Shown: positions 37,165 to 48,031, numbered from the stretch's first letter. The stretch: DNA of 64,000 bases from Tretioscincus oriximinensis (GCA_022410635.1 JAJVDF010000252.1:397391-461390), one strand, 5' to 3'. Notes: generated from the letters alone by a model not told the origin. Translations and numbers: made by a program.

Positions 37165-39295
37165 CTCTTTTTAATTTTTTTTATATAAAACGTACACCAT
37201 AATAAACATACTAAACGCTAACATTCACATACAACATACCGCTACATATAAACACAGAAATACACAAATACACAAATATGGACAAATACACAAATGTTGA
37301 TATATGTTGACATACCCTCTCCCACTGACCCATCCATTAGGCTTTACTAAAGGGTTGAGAATAGTTACTTTATTTTATATTGAAAATATAATATTTAATT
37401 TGCACTTTTTTGTTTCAGATAACAACACTCTTTCTAAATAAACCTTTACTACATTCCATTTTTGTTTGCATTTACAGTGGTACCTCGGTTCTCGAACGCC
37501 TTGAGTTCCGACCAAATCGGTATTCGACCAGGAGATCCGAGAAAATTTTGTTTTGGACTCCGACCGAATACTTGGAACTCGAACTTCCGAGACGAGCCGA
37601 ATGGCGTTCATTCGGCCCAGCGCGCCTTTGTTGCGTCATCAGTGTGAGTCACGCGCCTTGCTTGCATCATCAGTGTGAGTCACGCTTTGTGGAGAGAGTC
37701 ATTGCTTCGGTTCTCGAACAATTTGGTTCTCGACCGTCCTCCCGGAACGGATTATGTTCGAGAACCGAGGTACCACTGTACTTAGTTTCTCTGCTGCATT
37801 TTGAATACTCATTTTACATCTAATCAACTCGGGCGAAACTGCTTCCATAATATAGTCATACAATTTCTGTAGTACCCATTTAGATCCATCTTTCCATCCA
37901 ATTGCTACTACAATTAGGGCACAGGCTAGTAGCTTTTTAAAAACTTCCCTTCCTTGGTCTTGAATTACTCCAGTCTCTACTGTTAATATCACCAATTTAC
38001 TTGTTATATATATTTGTGAAAGTAATATTTTATTTATTTCTTTTTGAATCCTGATCCAAAAATCATTCACCCTAGGACACTCCCATATTAAGTGCCCAAA
38101 GGTCCCTCTCTGCCCACAGCTGTGCCAACATCCATCACTTATGTTAGGAACGAAATATGTTAGTTGTACTGGTGTACGATACTATCTTTGAATTATTTTC
38201 TTCTTTGTTTTTTTTAATTTATTCATTTTCTCTTCCTTAATATTTTTAAATGCTAATATTACTTCTTCTTTACTTAATAATGTATCCATGCTCCATGACT
38301 GACAGATCTTATTCACAATTTCACCATTTGCTGAAACTAGCATATAATATATATCAGCCACAATTCCTTTACTTCCTTTCATGATTTTTCTTATTTATTC
38401 TATCTATGGGAGAGTCCTGTTCATTGATAATTCTTCTGTTTTCTATTTTGTTAATGTAGACTATTAAGGGAGCAATATCCAACCAATTGGCATTGATAAT
38501 TATTCTTGAAATTTCTGCCATGTTTAGAGGCATACCATCACTTTTATATAGGTTTTGTAAGACTGTTATTTTTTTCTCATGTAGTTTTTGTAACATCCTT
38601 ACCACATTTCCTTGTTTCCCTTCTCTTATTTTCTAAATGGTCATCAATTTACTGTATTTGTTTAGGGTCAAATTGTTCTTATTTTTTCCCCAAATTTTTA
38701 CTGTGTTTTTAAAAGATTCTGTCCAGTCTTTTTGTAAATTCCTATTCCATTCCCTATATAATATTTCTTCCTGGTTTATATTATTCATATTTTTTATACA
38801 TTGGACCCACTTTTTTCCGTATATTGAATTTCAAACAATTTTAGAATTTGAAATGCATTGTGGTAGTTTTCTATACCGGGTTTATCCACCTTGTATTTCT
38901 GGAGCCAACAACCATTTCTTCCTCAATCTTGGTTTGGTGCCTCCAGTGATCCATTTACATAATATATTGCCTCAATCTTTCAAGAATTTTCCTGGAACAG
39001 GGAATGGGATGGTTAGTAGTAAATATAATAGTTTAGGTAAAATTAGCATTTTTATTGCTCTTATTCTATCTGTTCTGTTTAAAAAATGTTTTTCCATTTC
39101 TTAAGGGGATTGCGCATATTGTTCCAAGTTTTTTTTATAATTTCCATTTACTATTTTTTCTGAGTTCCTATAAATCCAGATACCCAGGTACTTAAACTTT
39201 TTAATACCTAATCTAAGACCTGAACTACCTCTTACTTGTATTTGTTCTCTAGGAGGAATATTTAGACATAATTCTGAAAAATTATTTAAACAAAC
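37165..39295 (-). mobile_element. 5'-truncated L1 on the minus strand, inserted in the older L1
   Basis: Flanked by the 14-bp duplication AAACAAAGATCAAT (37,151-37,164 and 39,296-39,309). The T-rich start at 37,165 ('ctttttaattttttttat') is the poly(A)-type tail of a minus-strand insertion. Minus frames show FKYLGIWIYRNSEKIVNGNY near 39,190, TVLQNLYKSDGMPLNMAEIS near 38,540, MNDFWIRIQKEINKIL and IVVAIGWKDGSKWVLQKL near 37,900-38,060, all L1 ORF2 C-terminal sequence. ORF2 is broken by stops and by the MITE at 37,475. The 5' half of the L1 is absent. Confidence 0.85.
37475..37778. mobile_element. 304-bp TA-flanked MITE (Tc1/mariner-type)
   Basis: The termini CAGTGGTACCTCGGTTCTCG and its reverse complement (ending GGTACCACTG at 37,778) are perfect over more than 20 bases. 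Both flanks are TA (37,473-37,474 and 37,779-37,780). The interior is more GC- and CpG-rich than the surroundings and holds 'gagtcacgc' repeats. It interrupts the L1 ORF2 tail between SIQNAAEKLS and the KQKWNVVKVYLERV block. TA duplication and a CAGTGG... terminus fit a pogo/Tigger-like mariner derivative. Confidence 0.88.
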
Positions 39296-39488
39296 AAACA
39301 AAGATCAATGGCTGACACGCTATTAACAACAGATCAGCCAGTAAGTATAACTAGGAACATCGAAGGAATTTTAGAACCATTTAGGAAACACTCTTCATTA
39401 ACCTTCAAAAATCAGAGTTCATGTCCATAAATATCTCTCCAGGCAAACAGTTAAAAGTAAGACAACATTTGGGTTTAAAATTGGAAAG

Positions 39489-39835
39489 TATTTTTTCACC
39501 CAGAGGGTCATCGGCCTGTGGAATTTACTTCCTGAAGAGGTAGTGGTAGCTAACAGCTTGGATAGTTTCAAGACAGGACTAGACAGGTTTATGGACACTA
39601 AGGGTATAAATGGATACTAAGATAGTTGTCTGGATGTAGCCTCCGGGATGGAGCAACAGGCAGGACTTTTGAAATACCATTTGCAGGGAGTCACGAACAG
39701 GAGCAGCATATTTTGCTTTCCTCTGTTCGGACTGCCCAGGTGCATCTGGTGGGCCTTTGTGTGACACAGAATGCTGGACTCGATGGGCTGTGGCCTGATC
39801 CAGTATGGCTCTTCTTATGTTCTTATGTTCTTATG
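39489..39835 (+). mobile_element. CR1 3' end inserted into the old L1
   Basis: Begins at 'tattttttcacccagaggg', passes through 'ggaatttacttcctgaagag' and 'atggacactaagggtata', and ends in (TTCTTATG)n at 39,813-39,835. L1 coding sequence borders it on both sides in compatible reading. It closely matches the copy at 56,277-56,583, indicating the same subfamily and similar age. Confidence 0.85.
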
Positions 39836-40180
39836 GATTTAATTTTTTAAAAAATACCTAGGCATATGAATTTATAAAAAACCCTGATAAGATAAGAAGT
39901 GATAATTACAAGAAAACCTGGTTAGAAATTGAAAAACAATTCAAAAGATGGAAGGATAAATACTTGATCAGAGTGGATAGAATAAGAGTCCTGAAAACGC
40001 TGATCATGTCAAAATTATTTTATCTAATGCAGACAATATCGCTTCCTGTAAATAATAGGAACTTAAAGAATTGGGATAGGAAAATTCTAACGTGGGTATC
40101 AGGAGGAAAAAGAGGAATAAATGGTTAATATCACTAGAAGAACAAGTGAGCTCGGGAATAGCAAATGTGGAAACGTGTGG

Positions 40181-41333
40181 TGGGTTTTTGTTCTTTTGCT
40201 GTATTAGATTTTTCCCCCTGAACTGCTTTTATATTTTATCATTAGAATGCTTGAAGAAAAACCTGTTTTCTTAAGAAGATTGAGCATTATATTATTTTAG
40301 ATACATGATTACAACTGATTCTAGTATTAGAAATATACCTTTAATCAGAGAGAATTTTTTCTTTTTTAAGCTGGACTTATCTATTTTTAGAATTTCTACC
40401 TAGTTGTTGTCTAGAAAGAGATGGAAAAGAGCATTTCATTGTCTAAGGTGGTTTTGACAAAATGAGATAAGCTGTCTTTGAAGTACTTTACTTTCTTGTC
40501 TGTTGTCTCTTTGCTGCATAATTCCATGGAAATTATGTCTTGTTTCAAGCTATCAGTTGTGAAAAAATAACCAAGAGGTTTGCTGTTCAAAGGAAGGAAG
40601 TCCAATACCTCACCATGCTAGCACATATCTAAGACATGTACCTCAAAGATTATTTTTGTATTTTAACATTTTTATCAATTGATACTTGCAGTGGAAACAA
40701 AAAACAGAATAGTTTCAATTACAGTACTAAGGACACATAACTCAAATATCAAATGTGAAAATAATCCTTAATATCATTTCCTTTTGAATATAAGCCATTA
40801 TATTCATGCTTGATTAACTGAATGTAATTCTTGCCCCTCCTTTTCCTTCCAATTTGTTTCTTATCTTCCTCAACCCAAAAAGCACATTTAAAAAAATCCT
40901 CAAGGGAGAGATCCCTCTCTTCTGCTAATATAATTTCATAAAACTATACATACAATTACGCCATGGATAGCAGCCTTTTGTGAGATTTAATCTAATCAGC
41001 ATATGTCAAGAGGGAAACCACACTTAACCAGCTTTAAACACTAGTTCACCCACCTATGCAATCAAACAACCAATCAAGCAAAAATAGAAAACAGCAAAGA
41101 AAACACAAGATGGGCAGAAACTGATTTACATTACTGTTTTGTCCTTTTCTCTCAACAATGCATGAAAGGCTATAGTTCTTTTATAAAACAGGCCAAGACT
41201 ATATTATACCAGTCATGTAAGGTAAGTCATATTGCTTCTGAAGTTGGGCTATCAGGGATTGGCTGCAGTTGACTAAACATGTTATCAAAATATGAGGCTT
41301 TATTTAAACCTCTAAAATCACAGAGAATGCATG
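40181..41333. other. Intronic sequence without recognised genes
   Basis: AT-rich interval between the L1 nest and the DIRS element. No exon or repeat recognised. Confidence 0.4.
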
Positions 41334-41342
41334 GTCCTCCAA

Positions 41343-41449
41343 GGGCCTCGGTTGAATTACAGATGGGTCCTGGTCCAGGAGCCCTTCCAGCCGAACGCCA
41401 CTAGGTGGCCACAAAGAAATAAATGCTCCTCTCCCTATCAATACCCAGC
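41343..41449 (+). repeat. DIRS left inverted terminal repeat
   Basis: About 105 bases from 'gggcctcggttgaattacag' to 'atcaatacccagct' are the reverse complement of 49,964-50,069, almost without mismatch except TT versus GG after 'cctcgg'. The element probably starts a few bases outside, near 41,334. Confidence 0.9.
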
Positions 41450-42001
41450 TCAGTTCCGTTCGCTCCTTCCAGCCACGGCAACTTTTCTCCTGCTTTTATA
41501 CAGCCTTTTGTAAAGTTATCGACTGGGTAAGGCCCCCGGGGTTCGCACCCTTGTCGCAGGCCCTGAAGAGGAGGGGGGCAGAGGTGGTGGGGCAGACCCA
41601 GAGGCTGGGTTTGGTGCCCATTCTCCCTAGGCCCCCCCGGGATCTTCCCCCCTTGCCCTGGCCGTACCGATGCCGCTTGCCTGCCTCTCCTTCCAGCAGC
41701 GTCTGTCTGTCTGCCTCGCCTGGTGGTGGCTCAGGGGGAAGGGTTTTCCTTCTAGGGGGGAAGACGGCCTCTTTTCTCCCTTCATCCCCATCCTGTCAGC
41801 ACGCCCACTGGCCTTTGCAGGCTCAGGAAGGGCCGTACCAGGAGAAAGGGGGGAGCGAGGGGGGATTTTTTCTTTTGGCGGGCTTTTTGCATGCCTGTTT
41901 TCTCCCTCCCTGCGTCTTTGCCTGGGAGGATTGTTTTGGCTATGGGCACTGGAGTCTCATTGGCTTCCCTTTTCCCTCTCTTGCAGACTTCCCTTGAAGC
42001 C

Positions 42002-43499
42002 ATGCAAGCCTCAAGGGCTGCTTCTCCTCCTGAAGGAGAAGCCTCCAATTTGTTGAGCCCCAGACCTCTGCTTGATTCCAGCAAAGGGGAAAACGCTGGG
42101 GATCTTGCAGGCACACGTCCCCCCATCATCTCTGCAATCTTGGACGAGGGGGCTAGGCAGGCCTTGGTGCCAGATATTATCAGGTCCCTGCATAAGGGCA
42201 GGGACAAGGGAAGGAAGAAGAAACGTAGGAGGTCCCCCTCCCCTTCTCCTGATTCTTCTTCTGTCTCTTCTTCCTCCTACTCCTATTTCCATAGGAAAAG
42301 GGCTAAGAAGCATAGGCATCGTCACAGGGCGAAGCATCACTCCAGGCACAATAGGAGATCTCGTTCTTCCTCTAGACCTTCCCTTTCTACTCTGGAAGGA
42401 AGCAGATCTCCTTCTACAGATGGGATTGCCCCAGTTCCTTCCCCTACTCCCTTCACAGGGACCCTAGGGGATCAGGACGCTCTTCCTTCTGATGGGGATG
42501 GGGAAATTCCCCCCTCGGAGTCTGTGGCCCCTACGCCTCAGAATCCTAGGCTATTCCCTGTGGATCAGTTTCCTCCCACAATTGAGGAGATAGCTCAAAC
42601 CCTGGAGCTCTCTATTCCTCAGCAAGAGGCATCCTCCCAAACTGATGAAGCTAAGAAGCTCATGTGGGTGCTTCCACAAGGGGATCAGGTTCTCCCTATA
42701 CCTGATATTTTTCACAATGTGGCCTTAGCAGAGTGGAAAGATCCAGCAGGATCCAGACGTCTGCCAGCTATTCCTCGCAAGATGCTTTTACCTGCTGACC
42801 TCTTCCTTCCTGGCCATTCCGGCAATTGATGCCCCAGTGACAGCCCTAGTTTCCAAGCAGATTTTACCTAAAGATTCTGAAGCTAATCTGAGGGATCCGG
42901 TGGACAGGAAGATGGAAGGCTTGCTTAAGAGGTCATTTGAAGCGGATGCTCTCGCATTCCGCGCAAACTCAGCTTGTTCCGTCGCCATCCGTGCGGCCCT
43001 CAAGTGCACTGATGACATGCTTGCAGGGGCGTCCCTGTCCAAGTCAGCTCGGGCCTCCCTTAATAAAATGAGAAAAAAATTGACTCTGTCAGCGGACTTC
43101 TCCGCAGACGCCATGCAATTGGTAGCCAGGTCTTCTGGGGCCTCAGTTGCAGCGCGCAGGGCTCTTGGAACGTGGATTGGGGTTCCAAAGTCCAGTTGAT
43201 TGGTGCCCCTTTTAAGGGTAATCTGATCTTTGGGGAGGAAGCCCTGAAGGAGGTCTTGGTGGAGTCTAAGGATAAAAAGAAGGTCCTGGCTACCAACCCA
43301 GCGCCCTCTACCTCCCAAGGTAAGCAGCGCGATAAGCGGTTCTTTCCAAAAAAGGGACAAAGGGATTTTTATCCTAAACAGCCTTTTCGTTCCAAGGCCT
43401 CCAGGGGTCGAGGTTCCTGGGGAAAACAATACAGTGCCAACAGAGAACCCCTGGGAAGGGGAGGGGGCTCTAAATTTACCAAGTCCTGAGCCAATGGAG
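42002..43499 (+). pseudogene. DIRS gag-like ORF, first copy
   Basis: Presumed structural/nucleic-acid-binding protein of the element. The first suitable ATG (42,002) gives MQASRAASPPEGEA; an upstream in-frame ATG at 41,891 is possible. Residues about 60-130 are Arg/Ser/His-rich (KGRKKKRRRSPSPSPDSS, then HRKRAKKHRHRHRAKHHS), resembling an SR or basic RNA-binding region. The first frame ends at 42,827-42,829, while the conserved DIRS gag block FLAIPAIDAPVTALVSKQ and RDPVDRKMEGLLKRSFEADA continues one frame over from about 42,801, so there is a one-base frameshift near 42,795-42,806. A 13-base deletion near 43,165 (relative to copy 2) breaks it again. Confidence 0.75.
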
Positions 43500-43756
43500 T
43501 TGGTTGATCTGCCCCAAGTGGGGGGTCGCCTTCAAAGTTTTAAAGAAGTTTGGTTTTCCAATGTTTCAGATCCTTGGGTTATCTCTATTGTTGATCAAGG
43601 TAACAGGTTTGAATTTGATTCCCCCCCTTGGGTATGAAGTTCTTCCCTCCCCTCCCCCGCAACCCAGTTAAGAGATCTATCTTGCTGAAAGCCATTCAAG
43701 ACCTCCTTGCTATGGAGGTAGTCGAACTGGTCCCCACCTCTGAGAGGGGTCAGGGN
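43438..43756 (+). pseudogene. Truncated RT N-terminus from the first duplication unit
   Basis: Reads PTENPWEGEGALNLPSPEP and then VWFSNVSDPWVISIVDQG, the N-terminal extension of the RT ORF. It has seven C bases at 43,621 where unit 2 has eight, producing a stop at 43,635-43,637, and is cut at 43,756 by the duplication junction. No RT catalytic block is included. Confidence 0.75.
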
Positions 43757-43787
43757 TGCTTCTCCTCCTGAAGGAGAAGCCTCCAAT

Positions 43788-45240
43788 TTGTTGAGCCCCA
43801 GACCTCTGCTTGATTCCAGCAAAGGGGAAAACGCTGGGGATCTTGCAGGCACACNNCCCCCCATCNTCTCTGCAATCTTGGACGAGGGGGCTAGGCAGGC
43901 CTTGGTGNCAGATATTATCAGGTCCCTGCATAAGGGCAGGGACAAGGGAAGGAAGAAGAAACGTAGGAGGTCCCCCTCCCCTTCTCCTGATTCTTCTTCT
44001 GTCTCTTCTTCCTCCTNCTCCTATTNCCATANGAAAAGGGCTAAGAAGCANAGGCATCNTCACAGGGNNAAGCATCACTCCAGGCACAATAGGAGATCTC
44101 GTTCTTCCTCTAAGCCTTCCCTTTCTACTCTGGAAGGAAGCAGATCTCCTTCTACAGATGGGATTGCCCCAGTTCCTTCCCCTACTCCCTTCACAGGGAC
44201 CCTAGGGGATCAGGACGCTCTTCCTTCTGATGGGGATGGGGAAATTCCCCCCTCAGAGCCTGTGGCCCCTACGCCTCAGAATCCTAGGCTATTCCCTGTG
44301 GATCAGTTTCCTNCCACAATTGAGGAGATAGCTCAAACCCTGGAGCTCTCTATTCCTCAGCAAGAGGCATCCTCCCAAACTGANGAAGCNAAGAAGCTCA
44401 TGTGGGTGCTTCCACAAGGGGATCAGGTTCTCCCTATACCTGATATTTTTCACAATGTGGCCTTAGCAGAGTGGAAAGATCCAGCAGGATCCAGACGTCT
44501 GCCAGCTATTCCTCGCAAGATGCTTTTACCTGCTGACCTCTTCCTTCCTGGCCATTCCGGCAATTGATGCCCCAGTGACAGCCCTAGTTTCCAAGCAGAT
44601 TTTACCTAAAGATTCTGAAGCTAATCTGAGGGATCCGGTGGACAGGAAGATGGAATGCTTGCTTAAGAGGTCCTTTGAAGCGGATGCTCTCGCATTCTGC
44701 GCAAACTCAGCTTGTTCCGTCGCCATCCGTGCGGCCCTCAGGTGCACTGATGACGTGCTTGCAGGGGCGTCCCTGTCCAAGTCAGCTCGGGCCTCCCTTA
44801 ATAAAGTGAGAAAAAAATTGACTCTGTCAGCGGACTTCTCTGCAGACGCCATACAATTGGTAGCCAGGTCTTCTGGGGCCTCAGTTGCAGCGCGCAGGGC
44901 TCTGTGGCTACGTTCTTGGAACGTGGTTTGGGGTTCCAAAGTCCAGTTGATTGGTGCCCCTTTTAAGGGTAATCTGATCTTTGGGGAGGAAGCCCTGAAG
45001 GAGGTCTTGGTGGAGTCTAAGGATAAAAAGAAGGTCCTGGCTACCAACCCAGCGCCCTCTACCTCCCAAGGTAAGCAGCGCGATAAGNGGTTCTTTCCAA
45101 AAAAGGGACAAAGGGATTTTTATCCTAAACAGCCTTTTCGTTCCAAGGCCNCCAGGGGTCGAGNTTCCTGGGGAAAACAATACAGTGCCAACAGAGAACC
45201 CCTGGGAAGGGGAGGGGGCTCTAAATTTACCAAGTCCTGA
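43788..45240 (+). pseudogene. DIRS gag-like ORF, second copy
   Basis: Same protein as copy 1 but without its ATG, which lies outside the duplicated unit. It has the same frameshift at the equivalent position (stop at 44,565-44,567, continuation from about 44,540), but keeps the 13 bases missing from copy 1, so ARRALWLRSWNVVWG is readable. The shared frameshift shows that it preceded the duplication or is a regular property of this lineage. Many N bases leave residues undetermined. Confidence 0.7.
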
Positions 45241-47149
45241 GCCAATGGAGTTGGTTGATCTGCCCCAAGTGGGGGGTCGCCTTCAAAGTTTTAAGGAAGT
45301 TTGGTTTTCCAATGTTTCAGATCCTTGGGTTATCTCCATTGTTGATCAAGGTTACAGGTTTGAATTTGATTCCCCCCCCTTGGGTAGGAAGTTCTTCCCT
45401 CCCCTCCCCCGCAACCCAGTTAAGAGATCTATCCTGCTGAAAGCCATTCAAGACCTCCTTGCTATGGAGGTAGTCGAACCAGTCCCCACCACTGAGAGGG
45501 GTCAGGGTNTCTACTCAGTCCTTTTCACGGTCCCCAAAAAGACGGACCAATGGAGGACCATTTTGGATTTAAAGTTCCTCAATGTTTTTTTGATCAATCA
45601 GACCTTTAAGATGGAATCCATCTCCACCATTAGGCAAGCCCTTTCCAAGGGTCAGTTCCTGGCCAGCCTCGACCTAAAGCAGGCCTATTGTCATATCCCT
45701 ATCCATCNTTCCCATAGGAAGTTCCTTCGCTTTGCCGTGGGAGGGGATCACTACCAATATCGCTCTATGCCCTTCGGGGCCTCAGTGCCCCCAAGGGTCT
45801 TCACCAAGCTCNTCTCGAGCATNATTCAGGTCCTGAGAGTNCAGGGCNTTGCNGCCTTNGCATACCTGGACGACATCTTGGTAGTGGGGTCNTCTTTCTC
45901 GCAAACTCTTGAGGACGTCTGTTCCACCCTTGCCGTATTTAGGTCCCACGGGTTTCTCATCAACCTGGAAAAGAGTTCCCTGGTGCCCTCCACCAATCTG
46001 GAGCACCTAGGTGCCCTTTTTGATTCAATCCTTTTTCTGGTCTCTCCCTCTCCAGACAGGGTGTCTGCTATCCGGTCCCAAGTCAGGGAGGTTCTGGCCC
46101 TTCCCAGGTCGGGTCTCAAGGTCCTGTCTTCCCTTTTGGGGAAGATGGTGTCGATGTTTGATCTCGCACCGTGGGCCTGGATCCATTCCAGACAGCTCCA
46201 ATGNTTTCTCCTACCNTTTGCGNNAGATATCGCCCAGGGGNTAGACACTNAGCTTTCNCTCCCTATCAAGGTCAGNTCCTCTCTTGACTGGTGGCTGGCC
46301 AGAGGGCACTTGTCCAGAGGGGTTCCAATCAATTGCCCAGATAAAGTTAGAGTCACCAGTGATGCCAGCCTATATGGCTGGGGGGCAGTATGCCTGGGAA
46401 GGACCGCCCAGGGGACTTGGTCTCCTTCTGAAGCTTCTAACCAAATTAATTGGCTAGAGCTTAAGGCCATCTTCCTGGCCCTCCAGGCCTTCGCTTCCTT
46501 GATTCAGGGTCATCAAGTTTTAGTCCTTACGGATAATATGACCGCTAAGGCTCATATATCCAGACAGGGGGGGACGCGGTCCCGTAGCCTCATGATGCTA
46601 TCTTATGAGTTGTTTGATTGGGCAGAATGTCACTTNTCCTCTCTGTCTGCCGTTCACATTCAGGGTGTGCTGAACGTCCAGGCGGACTCCCTCAGCAGGA
46701 GACCTTTCCCACAAGCNGAATGGCAACTCAACCCAAGAACCTTCCTAGATCTGACTTANAGGTGGGGAGAACCTATCCTAGACTTATTTGCATCAGCATC
46801 AAACCACCAACTCCCGGTCTACATGTCGCGGTTCCGGGATCAAGGGGCAGTAGCCATAGATGCCCTGTCGGCCAAATGGCTGAGGGGTTTGCTATACGCA
46901 TTTCCCCCGGTCCCGTTGCTCCCCAAGGTGCTCCAGAAGATCCGCAGGGAGTCCGCACAGGTGATCTTGATTGCCCCGGAGTGGCCCAAGCGCAGCTGGT
47001 TCCCCATGATAGTGGAGCTCCTGTCAGACTCCCCTTGGAGGCTCCCTATGGATCCCCCTCTCCTCCTGCAACAGGGCATGCCCCATCCCGATCCCTCCTG
47101 GCTGTCCCTAACAGCTTTCAGGCTCAACGCNTCCACCTGCAAGGTTTAG
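45185..47149 (+). CDS. DIRS reverse transcriptase / RNase H / methyltransferase-like ORF
   Basis: Copies element RNA to DNA. The 654-codon frame, open from before 45,185 to a TAG at 47,147-47,149, has three parts. RT: WRTILDLKFLN (about residue 120), FLASLDLKQAYCHIPI, YRSMPFGASVPPRVF, and the catalytic AYLDDILVV with YLDD at residues 227-230. RNase H: RVTSDASLYGWGA (Asp 393), WLELKAIFLALQ (Glu), VLVLTDNMTAKAHI (Asp) and VQADSLSR (Asp), all four acidic positions present. Then a Dam-methyltransferase-like region typical of DIRS: WGEPILDLFASASNHQLP, LLYAFPPVPLLPKVL, VILIAPEWPKRSWFP (residues about 525-620). Around ten N positions interrupt certainty but no internal stop is visible. The start codon is unclear: PTENPW may be read in continuity with gag by frameshift. 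The 3' end overlaps the recombinase frame, as is usual in DIRS. Confidence 0.88.
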   Translation: MPTENPWEGEGALNLPSPEPMELVDLPQVGGRLQSFKEVWFSNVSDPWVISIVDQGYRFEFDSPPLGRKFFPPLPRNPVKRSILLKAIQDLLAMEVVEPVPTTERGQGXYSVLFTVPKKTDQWRTILDLKFLNVFLINQTFKMESISTIRQALSKGQFLASLDLKQAYCHIPIHXSHRKFLRFAVGGDHYQYRSMPFGASVPPRVFTKLXSSXIQVLRXQGXXAXAYLDDILVVGXSFSQTLEDVCSTLAVFRSHGFLINLEKSSLVPSTNLEHLGALFDSILFLVSPSPDRVSAIRSQVREVLALPRSGLKVLSSLLGKMVSMFDLAPWAWIHSRQLQXFLLXFAXDIAQGXDTXLXLPIKVXSSLDWWLARGHLSRGVPINCPDKVRVTSDASLYGWGAVCLGRTAQGTWSPSEASNQINWLELKAIFLALQAFASLIQGHQVLVLTDNMTAKAHISRQGGTRSRSLMMLSYELFDWAECHXSSLSAVHIQGVLNVQADSLSRRPFPQXEWQLNPRTFLDLTXRWGEPILDLFASASNHQLPVYMSRFRDQGAVAIDALSAKWLRGLLYAFPPVPLLPKVLQKIRRESAQVILIAPEWPKRSWFPMIVELLSDSPWRLPMDPPLLLQQGMPHPDPSWLSLTAFRLNXSTCKV

Positions 47150-48031
47150 GGCTGGAAGAGGATGTGGTTTCTACCATCTTGGCGGCTCGGCGAGGGTCCA
47201 CCTGGAGAGTTTATAACTCGACGTGGAGGGCTTTCACACTTTGGTGCTCCCGCCTGTCCATTGACCCTTTTCGGCCTTCGGTCTCNCAGGTTCTGTCTTT
47301 CCTTCAGGAGGGCATCCGCAAGGGTCTGGCTTATAATACTATTAAGAAACAGGTCTTTGCCTTAACTTCGGTCCTGGATCTTTCTTCAGGCTTTAAGATA
47401 GCGAGGGGGGTCTGATCAACTCTTTTCTTTGTGGTCTCAAAGCGGCCAGACCTCCGGAGGTCCACCGCCACCCTCAGTGGGAAACTCGTCTAGTGCTGGC
47501 AGCTCTTACTGGTCACCCCTTCGAACCCCTCCGNGAGGTTCCCTTGCGGATTCTTTCCATGAAGGTAGCATTCCTTATTGCAGTCACGTCGGCACGGCGC
47601 GTGTCCGAACTGGCAGCAATGATGATCACTGACCAATGCTGCATCTTCACTCCCTCTTCCGTTGTTCTGAGGTTGGATCCGACCTTTAGGCCGAAGGTGG
47701 ACTCCCGTTTCCACTGCTCACAGGAGGTACATCTTCCTACCTTTTACTCATCCCCCTCAGATGCCACAGAGGCTAGGCTTCACAGACTGGATGTCAGGAG
47801 GGCCCTGTCCATCTATCTGGAGAGAACCAGGGAATTCTCTTACCTCTTTGTCTGTTTTCATCCTTCTAATAAGGGGAAGAGGGCCTCCGGGAGGGTGATA
47901 GCGTCTTGGGCATGTATCACCATGGCTTATCAAGCATCCAATAAACCATTGCCAGGCAGGATCCTGGCTCATTCCACGAGGGCAGCGGCCAGCAATGCTG
48001 CCTTATGGGCTAGAGCCTCAATTGAAGACAT

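Larger units (their letters stand above)
37095..40180 (+). mobile_element. Old L1 ORF2 fragment (+), split by two later insertions
   Basis: Three pieces make one interrupted L1 reverse-transcriptase region. Piece 1 (37,095-37,164) reads M-I-R-N-S-Q-Q, a stop, then QGYRIGNIKTKIN. Piece 2 (39,310-39,488) resumes with ADTLLTTDQPVS, the L1 F-A-D-D region, and ends near FGFKIGK-like sequence. Piece 3 (39,836-40,180) reads YLGI, KNPDKIRSDNYKKTWLEIEK, WKDKYLIRVDRIRVLK and YLMQTISLP, the typical post-RT part of L1 ORF2. Stops are scattered through it. The gaps hold a minus-strand L1 and a CR1 3' end, so this is the oldest layer of the nest. Confidence 0.8.
42019..45506 (+). repeat. Tandem duplication inside the DIRS element (two units of about 1.74 kb)
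   Basis: Unit 1 (42,019-43,755) and unit 2 (43,757-45,506) are near-identical direct copies offset by 1,738 bases, rising to 1,751 after a 13-base indel. Unit 1 ends in 'gagaggggtcaggg', the same sequence that in unit 2 leads on into the RT gene. The junction shows the short homology AGGG. Most N bases of the region lie in unit 2 and the following RT, so an assembly error must be considered. Confidence 0.9.

Noticed and set aside
41940..41999. Pyrimidine tract and CAG just before the DIRS gag start, resembling a splice acceptor
   Set aside because: No matching donor with coding support was found in the leader, and DIRS leaders are normally read unspliced.
41782..42207. 141-codon minus-strand frame (and similar ones at 43.6-44.1 and 44.5-45.0 kb)
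   Set aside because: Antisense shadows of the DIRS gag region; they occur twice only because the segment is duplicated.
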